A stretch of 5,891 bases of DNA from Candidatus Pacearchaeota archaeon (GTDB lineage Archaea > Nanobdellota > Nanobdellia > Pacearchaeales > GW2011-AR1): contig WJLK01000069.1 of assembly GCA_014728565.1 (NCBI GenBank), positions 1-5,891 of the forward strand. Reading direction: 5' to 3'. Each line of letters begins with the position of its first letter. The stretch's first letter is position 1. Under the pieces are notes generated by a model, which saw nothing but the letters and a program-made list of their open reading frames with translations, did not search any database and had not been told where the DNA came from. Both the position numbers and the translations under genes were made by a program. Shown in pieces: positions 1 through 5,213 of the stretch.

Positions 1-1
1 A

Positions 2-346
2 AGGATAAGAAGATTGATTTCTAGCAGAATCGCTGGTTATATGAGATTTCTGGAAATAATTCTTAATCCAAGTAATGCTCCAATGTTTTTCTTTAAATTA
101 ATAAAGAAGCTGGATAGAGAGGATAAGGATGTTGTTAGTAGAATTTATGAGTCTTTTGGATTGCTTGAAGTTGAAGTCATATCTCTTGATTTAAAATATA
201 ACGAGGAAAGAGAGGCAATGTTTATTAAAAAAGTATTTGAAATTTTTAATAAAGAGATTAAAGAAATATTATTGAAAATAACTGAAAAATTAGTTAATGG
301 TGAGGATTTTCAAATAAAGGAAAATAATGGAAGTTATTTTGGTTAG
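2..346 (+). CDS. Small helical protein of unknown function, 5' end probably outside the window
   Basis: I do not recognise this gene. The frame is open to the left edge (the first visible codons read Arg-Ile-Arg-Arg), so the true start may lie upstream. In-window alternatives are TTG at 14 (110 residues) and ATG at 41 (101 residues), but neither has a convincing ribosome-binding site, so I treat it as 5'-partial. The product is soluble, with no signal peptide or membrane span. It looks almost entirely alpha-helical and charged, with a hydrophobic patch (residues Pro-Met-Phe-Phe-Phe near 83-97 nt) and a central segment rich in Glu/Leu (LLEVEVISLDLKYNEERE) followed by a long Lys/Glu helix. There are no Cys residues and no catalytic motif. 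It ends with TAG six bases before the TATA box of the next gene, so it is probably the last gene of an upstream unit. It could be a short conserved archaeal protein or the tail of a longer one. Confidence 0.6.
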   Translation, partial: RIRRLISSRIAGYMRFLEIILNPSNAPMFFFKLIKKLDREDKDVVSRIYESFGLLEVEVISLDLKYNEEREAMFIKKVFEIFNKEIKEILLKITEKLVNGEDFQIKENNGSYFG

Positions 347-351
347 TAAGG

Positions 352-388
352 TTTATATACATTTTTTTGTTAATATAATGGAGAGGTG
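352..388 (+). promoter_or_regulatory. Archaeal promoter (TATA box) and ribosome-binding site of the secreted hydrolase gene
   Basis: TTTATATA at 352-359 matches the archaeal TATA-box consensus and is preceded by a purine-rich stretch (AGTAAGG) that could be the BRE. With the usual spacing of about 25 bases, transcription would begin near 380-384, leaving a leader of only 10-15 bases. GAGGTG at 383-388 pairs well with the 3' end of 16S rRNA and sits six bases before the ATG at 395, which fixes that start. The transcription start itself is inferred. Confidence 0.75.
362..368 (+). terminator. Possible T-run terminator of the upstream small gene
   Basis: Seven consecutive T residues lie 16 bases after the stop codon of the first gene. 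Archaeal termination commonly uses T-runs without a hairpin, so this could end the upstream transcript. It lies between the TATA box and the start of the next gene, so it may equally be just the AT-rich promoter spacer. Confidence 0.3.
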
Positions 389-394
389 TGAAAA

Positions 395-454
395 ATGAAA
401 AAATTTATTATTTTGTTTCTGGTATTTCTTTCATGCATTAGCCTTGTTTTTTCT
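395..454 (+). other. Signal peptide of the hydrolase protein
   Basis: Residues 1-20 have two Lys after the start Met, then an unbroken hydrophobic core (FIILFLVFLSCISLVF) and a plausible signal peptidase site after Ser20 (Val-Phe-Ser before Leu-Ser-Pro). The disulfide-prone modules downstream agree with export. If the site is not cleaved, the segment would act as an N-terminal anchor. Confidence 0.8.
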
Positions 455-2833
455 TTATCTCCTGAATCTTCAGGAAGTTATGAAACATCTCTTTATTCAG
501 ATAGTTTTCAGGCAAGCAATGGATTATATACACTAAATGTTTACTATCCTGAATCTGGTGGTAATTACCCTGCGATTATTTTTTGTCCTGGAATAGGAAC
601 CACCAAAGTTATGTATAAGTGGTTTGGTTATCATCTTTCAAGCCACGGTTATGTTGTCCTTATATTTACTCCACCCATTAGTTTTTTTCGTACTTCTGAA
701 ACAAGAATAGAGGGAATTGTTAAGAGTATAGATTATCTTGAAGAGAAAAATAATAAGGGACAGTTAAAAGGAAAAATTGATCTTGATAAATTAGGTGTGG
801 CAGGTCATGCAGCAGGAGGAACTGCTGTTATTAATACAATGCCTGAAGACATTAGGATAAAGTTAGGAGTTGTTTTTTCTCCCTCATGTGATGGAAAAGT
901 AATTAATAAGGCAGAGAAAATAAAAAATCCTGTTCAGATTCAGGCAGCTAAAAATGATATTGTCATAAAATCAATTATTTCAGAGAAATGTTATGATAAT
1001 CTGAATACAGTAAAAGAGTATGTTGAGATAAATAATGGAAATCATTTTATTTTTACAGAAGTTGGAATTTATGATAATACTATTATAAAAAAATATTCTC
1101 TCTCCTGGTTTAATTATTTTCTAAAGAACGAAAGGAATTATCATAGTTATTTGTTTGGAGAAGAAGCTGAAAATGATATTCATTCAGGCTTATTATCTGA
1201 TTTAAAGTTTGATAACTCTGTAAAGGTAGAATGCAATCCTGATGATAAAAAAGAGTGTGGAATTGATGTGGGTGTATGTGAAAAGGGAATTCAGGATTGT
1301 ATTGGTGGAAAATGGAGCGATTGTTTAGGACAGGTTTATCCTGTTGAGGAAATATGTGATGATAATCTTGATAATGATTGTGATGGTTTTGTTGATGAGG
1401 GATGTGTTAAAAAAATTATTTTAGAAAAAGAGGATGAAGATAAGATTATTAAAAAACCTGAAACTAATAAAACTGAAGAAACCCCCTTGCTAGAGGAAAA
1501 TCTAACTGAAGAATTACCTATAGAAGAAAACCAGACAGAACCTCTTGAAGGAGAAAAACCTTCTGAAGAAACAGGCTGGAATAAGGGTCCTTATAATTTT
1601 TCAGTTTATGAAGATAGTTTTAGCAATGGATGGGGTTTTTATGATGTAGACATTTATTATCCTGAATCAACAGGAGATTTTCCAGCAGTTATTTTTTCAC
1701 CAGGTTATCTTGGTTCAAAAAATGAATATGAATGGATTGGTGAACATCTTGCAAGCCATGGTTTTATAACTCTTTTAACCTCAGTTCCCAATAGATTTGG
1801 AATTATTCTTGAGCAGAGAGTTGATGGATTTGAAAGTGCTGTTGATTATTTAAATGAAGTCAATGATAAGAAGGGCCATGTTCTTAACAACAAAATAGAA
1901 GTGGATAATCTAGGTGTTGCAGGACATTCTTATGGAGGGGCTGCAACTTCAGTTTATTTGGGAAGGCAAAATAGTCAGGTGAAAGCAGGTGTTGCTCTTG
2001 CGCCTCTTTGTAAGGTAGCAGTTTATCCTGAAGGAAGTTCTCTTGATGGGCAGGAAATCCTTGATAGTAATATTATTTTAAGAATAAATGAGGTTCAGAA
2101 GGAGAGAATGAAAAGTTCAATAACTCCTATACAGATACAGGCAGGTGAAAAGGACATTATATGCCCTCCTGAAAATAATCTTGTTTGTTATGATAATCTG
2201 ATTAATTCAGATAGAATGTTCATTGAAATAAAAGGGGCAGACCATCATCAATTTTCTGATCCTGGAGTAGCTTATCTCATGCCCGGAGGAATTCCTGGAA
2301 TAAGTTTAAAAAAACAGCAGGAGATAAGTTCTAAATATTTTGCCTCATGGTTTTATTATTATCTTAAGGGAGATGAAGAATACAAAAAATACGTTGATGG
2401 AACAGAGGCTAAGAATGATATTAATAATGACATACTTTTGGAATATAGATCTGATGAGGGTTGTGTTGGTGATGAGTGTTTGAAGATTGAAGCTGTAGAG
2501 GAGCTAAAGACCTTTGGAGAGAACTGCACAGAACATGCAGAGTGTGTTACAATTAATTGTGAGGATGGAGTTTGTAAGTTTCCTAGTTTTAAAAAAGAGG
2601 AGAGAGAAAGTATCATAAGTCTGATAATCAGCATAGTTAGAGGCATAGTAAAAGATGTCTTGGATAATGAGGAGATAATCATTCATATAAAAGATAGAGA
2701 TTATACTTTAAGAATTGATGAGAAACATGTTGATGAGATTATAAACAGACTGAAAGATAGATATGAAATAGAAACAAAAGAGGGAGAAGAAAAAATAATA
2801 AGAAGGCTTAAGAAAGCAGGATATATACATTAA
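395..2833 (+). CDS. Predicted secreted protein with two alpha/beta-hydrolase domains, a MopE-type Cys/Asp module and a Cys-rich C-terminal part
   Basis: This 812-residue protein is probably exported and probably hydrolyses an ester outside the cell; the substrate is unknown. Layout: signal peptide 1-20; hydrolase copy 1, 29-273; MopE-type module 280-337; acidic linker 338-398; hydrolase copy 2, 400-687; Cys cluster 690-727; charged, probably helical tail 731-812. Copy 2 keeps a full triad: Ser512 in GHSYG, Asp587 in AGEKD and His617 (or His618) in GADHH. Its FSPGY (Tyr438), WIGEHLASHGF and DYL segments resemble the dienelactone hydrolase/cutinase/polyester hydrolase group. Copy 1 aligns throughout and keeps Asp188 and His217, but reads GHAAG with Ala139 at the nucleophile and Ile67 at the oxyanion-hole Tyr, so it is probably inactive. 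There is no C-terminal membrane anchor. It has its own promoter and appears monocistronic. The hydrolase fold is secure; substrate and partner are not known. Confidence 0.88.
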   Translation: MKKFIILFLVFLSCISLVFSLSPESSGSYETSLYSDSFQASNGLYTLNVYYPESGGNYPAIIFCPGIGTTKVMYKWFGYHLSSHGYVVLIFTPPISFFRTSETRIEGIVKSIDYLEEKNNKGQLKGKIDLDKLGVAGHAAGGTAVINTMPEDIRIKLGVVFSPSCDGKVINKAEKIKNPVQIQAAKNDIVIKSIISEKCYDNLNTVKEYVEINNGNHFIFTEVGIYDNTIIKKYSLSWFNYFLKNERNYHSYLFGEEAENDIHSGLLSDLKFDNSVKVECNPDDKKECGIDVGVCEKGIQDCIGGKWSDCLGQVYPVEEICDDNLDNDCDGFVDEGCVKKIILEKEDEDKIIKKPETNKTEETPLLEENLTEELPIEENQTEPLEGEKPSEETGWNKGPYNFSVYEDSFSNGWGFYDVDIYYPESTGDFPAVIFSPGYLGSKNEYEWIGEHLASHGFITLLTSVPNRFGIILEQRVDGFESAVDYLNEVNDKKGHVLNNKIEVDNLGVAGHSYGGAATSVYLGRQNSQVKAGVALAPLCKVAVYPEGSSLDGQEILDSNIILRINEVQKERMKSSITPIQIQAGEKDIICPPENNLVCYDNLINSDRMFIEIKGADHHQFSDPGVAYLMPGGIPGISLKKQQEISSKYFASWFYYYLKGDEEYKKYVDGTEAKNDINNDILLEYRSDEGCVGDECLKIEAVEELKTFGENCTEHAECVTINCEDGVCKFPSFKKEERESIISLIISIVRGIVKDVLDNEEIIIHIKDRDYTLRIDEKHVDEIINRLKDRYEIETKEGEEKIIRRLKKAGYIH
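479..1213 (+). repeat. Hydrolase copy 1 (degenerate active site) of an internal duplication
   Basis: Residues 29-273 align from end to end with copy 2. Shared landmarks are the YYPES turn, the PxIIF-xPG strand, HLxSHG, DYL, LGVAGH, xPxQIQA, CYDNL and KY-x-x-SWF followed by an EA(E/K)NDI ending. The nucleophile Ser is Ala139 (codon 809-811) and the following Tyr is Ala140. The oxyanion-hole Tyr is Ile67. Asp188 and His217 remain. It is shorter than copy 2 because it lacks two loops. Conservation of the fold with loss of the nucleophile suggests a binding or structural role. Confidence 0.85.
1232..1405 (+). other. MopE-type putative metal-binding module within the hydrolase protein
   Basis: Residues 280-337 contain eight Cys (280, 288, 295, 302, 310, 321, 329, 337) in the pattern of the 'putative metal-binding motif' family (Cu-binding MopE, Pfam PF11617). 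The CGIDVGVCEKGIQDC half is followed by a Gly-Gly-Lys-Trp-x-x-Cys turn and then by EICDDNLDNDCDGFVDEGC. The DNDCDGxxDE segment is an EF-hand-like Asp-rich loop suited to Ca2+. The module is typical of secreted proteins. Which metal it binds here, if any, cannot be told from sequence. Confidence 0.85.
1406..1588 (+). other. Acidic, sequon-bearing linker between the MopE module and hydrolase copy 2
   Basis: Residues 338-398 are rich in Glu, Pro, Thr and Lys and look disordered. Three N-x-T sequons occur at about ten-residue spacing (Asn358-Lys-Thr, Asn369-Leu-Thr, Asn379-Gln-Thr), each in a similar Glu-Glu/Pro context. This suggests an extended, possibly N-glycosylated spacer outside the cell. 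Glycosylation is inference. Confidence 0.6.
1592..2455 (+). repeat. Hydrolase copy 2 (intact catalytic triad) of an internal duplication
   Basis: Residues 400-687 hold Ser512 (codon 1928-1930), Asp587 (codon 2153-2155) and His617. Compared with copy 1 there are two extra loops: about 20 residues after Cys539 and about 12 after the catalytic His (the Met-Pro-Gly-Gly-Ile-Pro-Gly segment). Cys539 and Cys598 align with Cys165 and Cys199 of copy 1, so a conserved disulfide is possible, and copy 2 adds Cys590. This is the copy expected to carry catalytic activity. Confidence 0.88.
2462..2575 (+). other. Small Cys-rich motif near the C-terminus of the hydrolase protein
   Basis: Residues 690-727 carry six Cys (690, 695, 711, 717, 722, 727). 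The second part has the form G-x-x-C-x5-C-x4-C-x4-C with a closing Gly-Val-Cys, like the short disulfide-knotted repeats often found in secreted archaeal and bacterial proteins. It separates hydrolase copy 2 from the charged 80-residue C-terminal region. Confidence 0.55.
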
Positions 2834-2837
2834 GATC

Positions 2838-2874
2838 AATTTTATTTTTTTAAAATATATTTTATATTAAAAAA
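2838..2874. terminator. Probable bidirectional terminator between convergent genes
   Basis: The 41-base spacer between the hydrolase stop codon (2831-2833) and the pheT stop codon (2875-2877) is almost pure A/T. On the + strand it has a T-rich run at 2840-2851. On the - strand it reads six T at 2874-2869 and a longer T-run opposite the A tract. AAAATATATTTT at 2852-2863 is a perfect 12-base palindrome between the two runs. T-runs are the usual archaeal termination signal, so both transcription units probably end here. Confidence 0.55.
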
Positions 2875-4527
2875 TTACAAATCACTTATATTAATCTCCA
2901 GGGATGAAATAGGCATCTTTATTTTATTGTTTTTAAGGTAATTTGGATGTATCTCTCCTAAAATGCCAATTGGTTTTTGGATGTTTTTTAGGATTATCTC
3001 TCCACATCTGCCTTTAATAAATGCTGGATGTTCAGTTTCAATTATTTCATACTCTTTATTAAGCATTCTCATAAGGTAATCTAGAATCTGTTTTATCTCA
3101 GTAAAATCAGCTTTTTCATGACATAGGCTAATACATAAATTCTCATCTTCTCCTATTCCTGTCTCTGCTTCTTCATCAGAGTAAAAAACTCTTCCAAGTT
3201 CAAAAATCTTTTGAGGATACTGTGCATCTGAGTTCTCACTTAAAACCTGTATTGAATTTGCAAGAAGGTATGTTCTCAGGATGTTGTTTTCAGTTTTTGA
3301 ATCTTCAATTTCTATTACTTTATCCAGATATTCTTTAAATCCTATTTTCTTGAATTGTTTCTCTTTTGTTGAAAGATGATAGCTGGAAATCTCAATCAAC
3401 TGAAGTCCTGTTAATATTTCTGTTATTTTTCTTTTTAAAACAACCATTGGATTTTCTTCACCTATTGTTGATATATCAGGAATTTCTGGAACAAATTTGT
3501 CATAACCATACGCAATTGCTATTTCCTCTGCTAGATCTACCTCATGAATTATGTCTGTTCGATAAGCTGGAACTAAAGCAAGAGTTTTTTTTGATTTTTT
3601 AAATCCTATTCCCATTTTTGCTAAAAGTTTTTTAATTTCCTTTTCTGGCAAATTCAAACCCAGAAGTTTATTTATATTTTCAATTGAGAAAGGAAATTCT
3701 TCAGGTTCTAGGTCAGGAGAGATGGTTTTTTTCTTGTCATGAATTTCCATTGCATAAATTTTTCCTCCCATATCTGCCAGAGCTGTCATTATCATGTTAA
3801 GAGTTTTTTGCAAGTATTGTGGATTAAATCCTGAGCATTCAATAAAAATTTCTTTTGTTTTTTCAGTAATTTTTCCTGTTTTATTAGAGTTAATAATCGG
3901 AGGCATTGAAAGTATCTCTTTGTTCGCATCCTGAAATACAGGGAAAACTTCAGAATCTTTTAATAAATTACCATATTCTCTTCCTGTTGGATGCTGACTT
4001 AAAATCTGTCTTCCGTTTATTTCTTTTGGAAATTCAAGAGGTTGGAATTTTATTTCTTCTGGAGGAAGTCCGAGATATTTTATCGGAAGTTTAATTGTTT
4101 CTAGAGGATAGATTCCAATTGCAAGTTTTTTTCTGTTTCTTCCATAACCTCCATGTAATTTTTCCTGTATATCTATTATTTCTTTTATTTTTTCATCATT
4201 GAAATTCATTCCCCTAACTATAGCGCATCTAGTAAAAGGTCTTACTTGCTTAACTGACTTGTCAATAATCACTTTGTAATTTTTTTCTGGTTTGTTTATT
4301 TTATAGTTTTTTAAACCAGGTTTTCTGAAATAAGCTTCAAGATATCTTATTAATCCAGGTTTAGAAAGCAGGTCTGGTCTGTTAGGAGTTATCTCAATCT
4401 CTATTTCATTTTCAGTTATTCTTTCAACTCCAAGTTCAGCCATGTTTAATTTGTAGTCAATTTCTTCATCACTTAAATTTCCAATTGTTTCTTTTACTTC
4501 ATGTTTGGTAAGAGTCATTATTGCCAT
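2875..4527 (-). CDS. pheT: Phenylalanyl-tRNA synthetase beta subunit, archaeal type
   Basis: PheT joins PheS in the heterotetrameric enzyme that charges tRNA-Phe in the cytoplasm. It carries the editing site that clears mischarged Tyr-tRNA. The 550-residue length fits the archaeal/eukaryotic form, which lacks the EMAP-like and C-terminal anticodon-binding domains of bacterial PheT. Visible landmarks: the N-terminal TPNRPDLLS (47-55); the B3/B4 editing region with GYGRNRKKLAIG (about 127-138) and PPIINSNKTG (209-218); the B5 domain (about 278-347) ending YRTD...EVDLAEEIAIAYGYD; and a catalytic-like core from about 351 with FELGRVF and GEIHPNYL (524-531). The ATG at 4527 lies one base after the stop of the upstream gene (TAAAATG on the - strand); an internal ATG at 4518 is an alternative only three codons later. 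The ribosome-binding site is weak (TAGG about 12 bases upstream), so translation is probably coupled. The gene is complete. Confidence 0.96.
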   Translation of the reverse strand: MAIMTLTKHEVKETIGNLSDEEIDYKLNMAELGVERITENEIEIEITPNRPDLLSKPGLIRYLEAYFRKPGLKNYKINKPEKNYKVIIDKSVKQVRPFTRCAIVRGMNFNDEKIKEIIDIQEKLHGGYGRNRKKLAIGIYPLETIKLPIKYLGLPPEEIKFQPLEFPKEINGRQILSQHPTGREYGNLLKDSEVFPVFQDANKEILSMPPIINSNKTGKITEKTKEIFIECSGFNPQYLQKTLNMIMTALADMGGKIYAMEIHDKKKTISPDLEPEEFPFSIENINKLLGLNLPEKEIKKLLAKMGIGFKKSKKTLALVPAYRTDIIHEVDLAEEIAIAYGYDKFVPEIPDISTIGEENPMVVLKRKITEILTGLQLIEISSYHLSTKEKQFKKIGFKEYLDKVIEIEDSKTENNILRTYLLANSIQVLSENSDAQYPQKIFELGRVFYSDEEAETGIGEDENLCISLCHEKADFTEIKQILDYLMRMLNKEYEIIETEHPAFIKGRCGEIILKNIQKPIGILGEIHPNYLKNNKIKMPISSLEINISDL

Positions 4528-4528
4528 T

Positions 4529-4789
4529 TTATTCTAAACCTATTTCCCAAAATCCATATTTTTTAATATCCACTATACTATGCATCTTTGTTTGATTAAA
4601 TTTAATTGCAAAATTAACTTTTTTCTTTATACTTCTTCCAGTGTATTTCTTTGTTTTAGGATCATATTCTTCTAAAACTAATACATCTCCTTCTTTAATA
4701 TCAAAATCAGCTAATCTAACTTCTATTTTCTTTTTTCCTTCTAAACCTAACTGAAAGTATTCAGGCCAAGTTTTCTTTTTGATTTCCAT
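4529..4789 (-). CDS. Small ASCH/DUF3850-like (PUA-fold) protein
   Basis: This 86-residue protein resembles the ASCH superfamily, close to the DUF3850 group. It opens with TWPEYFQLGLEGKKKIEVR, where Trp8-Pro9-Glu10-Tyr11-Phe12 and Lys-x-x-E-V-R are the usual conserved positions. It continues with F-x-I-x-x-GD (34-35), then L-x-L-x-EYDPKTKKYTGR (about 37-52) and a closing beta strand. ASCH domains share the PUA-like fold and are thought to bind RNA; no enzymatic role can be assigned here. The length is near the usual size for a single-domain family member. Its ATG shares one base with the stop of the MazG-like gene (TAATG), and pheT follows after one base, so all three are co-transcribed and likely translationally coupled. 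The position between tRNA synthetase genes fits an RNA-related role, but that is inference. Confidence 0.75.
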   Translation of the reverse strand: MEIKKKTWPEYFQLGLEGKKKIEVRLADFDIKEGDVLVLEEYDPKTKKYTGRSIKKKVNFAIKFNQTKMHSIVDIKKYGFWEIGLE

Positions 4790-4791
4790 TA
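4787..4791 (-). promoter_or_regulatory. TAATG stop-start overlap coupling the MazG-like and ASCH-like genes
   Basis: On the - strand the TAA stop of the MazG-like gene and the ATG of the ASCH-like gene share one A (position 4789). No strong ribosome-binding motif precedes the ATG; the upstream bases encode the Lys-rich tail and are A-rich. Re-initiation by the same ribosome is the likely way the second gene is translated. Confidence 0.7.
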
Positions 4792-5211
4792 TCTATTTTT
4801 TTTATGTTTTTTATTTGTATTTTCTTTTTTCACAAGCTTTTTTCTTTTAGGTTTTTTTAACATTCTAGTTTTCTTTAGGTAAGTTTTTCTTTTTTGCAGA
4901 TTTCTACTGTCATTTATATCATATCTTCTTTTTAGTTCATTTATATTTGAATTTACTGCTTCATCTAAATCCAATTCATAATCACTTGCTAATTTTGATA
5001 AAAATAAAATACAGTTAGCTAATTCTTTTTTTAGATTTTCTTTGTTTAAAGAATTTCTTTTGATTTTTGGATTTATTATCTGTCTCGAGGTCTCTCCTAT
5101 TTCTTCAACAAGGTGTAGGAAGGTTGTTTCCTTATAATGAGAGCATCCTGTTTTTTCATCTATTTTTTTTATTAGTTCATTTGCTTTTTTTTGCATATCT
5201 CTAATTTCCAT
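4789..5211 (-). CDS. MazG-like nucleotide pyrophosphohydrolase fold protein with a basic C-terminal tail
   Basis: The first ~97 residues match the all-alpha NTP pyrophosphatase (MazG/dUTPase-2) superfamily, whose members hydrolyse nucleoside triphosphates to monophosphates with Mg2+. The first metal motif EExxE is present as Glu36-Glu37-Ile-Gly-Glu40 after THLHLV-like residues. The second motif, normally ExxD, reads Glu63-Leu-Ala-Asn66, so the last metal ligand is Asn (codon 5016-5014, AAC), followed by CILFLSKLASDYELDLDEAV as in the family. Residues 107-140 form a tail in which 19 of 34 residues are Lys or Arg, not part of the usual ~100-residue domain, which may contact nucleic acid. The ATG at 5211 follows the pheS stop by two bases. 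The Asn could weaken activity or be tolerated; I cannot decide from sequence alone. The family assignment is good; the substrate is unknown. Confidence 0.78.
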   Translation of the reverse strand: MEIRDMQKKANELIKKIDEKTGCSHYKETTFLHLVEEIGETSRQIINPKIKRNSLNKENLKKELANCILFLSKLASDYELDLDEAVNSNINELKRRYDINDSRNLQKRKTYLKKTRMLKKPKRKKLVKKENTNKKHKKNR

Positions 5212-5213
5212 TT

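Noticed and set aside
428..436. Lipobox-like Phe-Leu-Ser-Cys at residues 11-14 of the hydrolase signal peptide
   Set aside because: The positions before Cys14 do not fit a lipobox well, and the hydrophobic core continues past the Cys to Phe19, which fits ordinary signal peptidase cleavage better.
1232..1405. Cys-rich stretch considered as a zinc ribbon or Fe-S cluster site
   Set aside because: The Cys spacing with Gly/Trp and the DNDCDGxxDE loop match the extracellular MopE-type module, and the protein carries a signal peptide, so disulfides are more likely.
2359..2686. Two overlapping open frames on the - strand opposite the end of the hydrolase gene
   Set aside because: They lie wholly inside the well-supported + strand gene, have Ser/Leu-rich compositions typical of antisense shadows, and show no ribosome-binding site or known motif.
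2852..2863. Perfect AT palindrome considered as an operator or attachment site
   Set aside because: It lies between two convergent stop codons in pure A/T sequence, with no nearby integrase or regulator and no second copy seen; termination is the simpler explanation.
3366..3602. Open frame on the + strand inside pheT
   Set aside because: It is antisense to the conserved B5/core region of pheT; its Leu/Phe-rich translation is the mirror of Lys/Glu-rich codons.
3906..4094. Open frame on the + strand inside the pheT editing domain
   Set aside because: It is antisense to conserved PheT sequence and has no promoter or ribosome-binding site.
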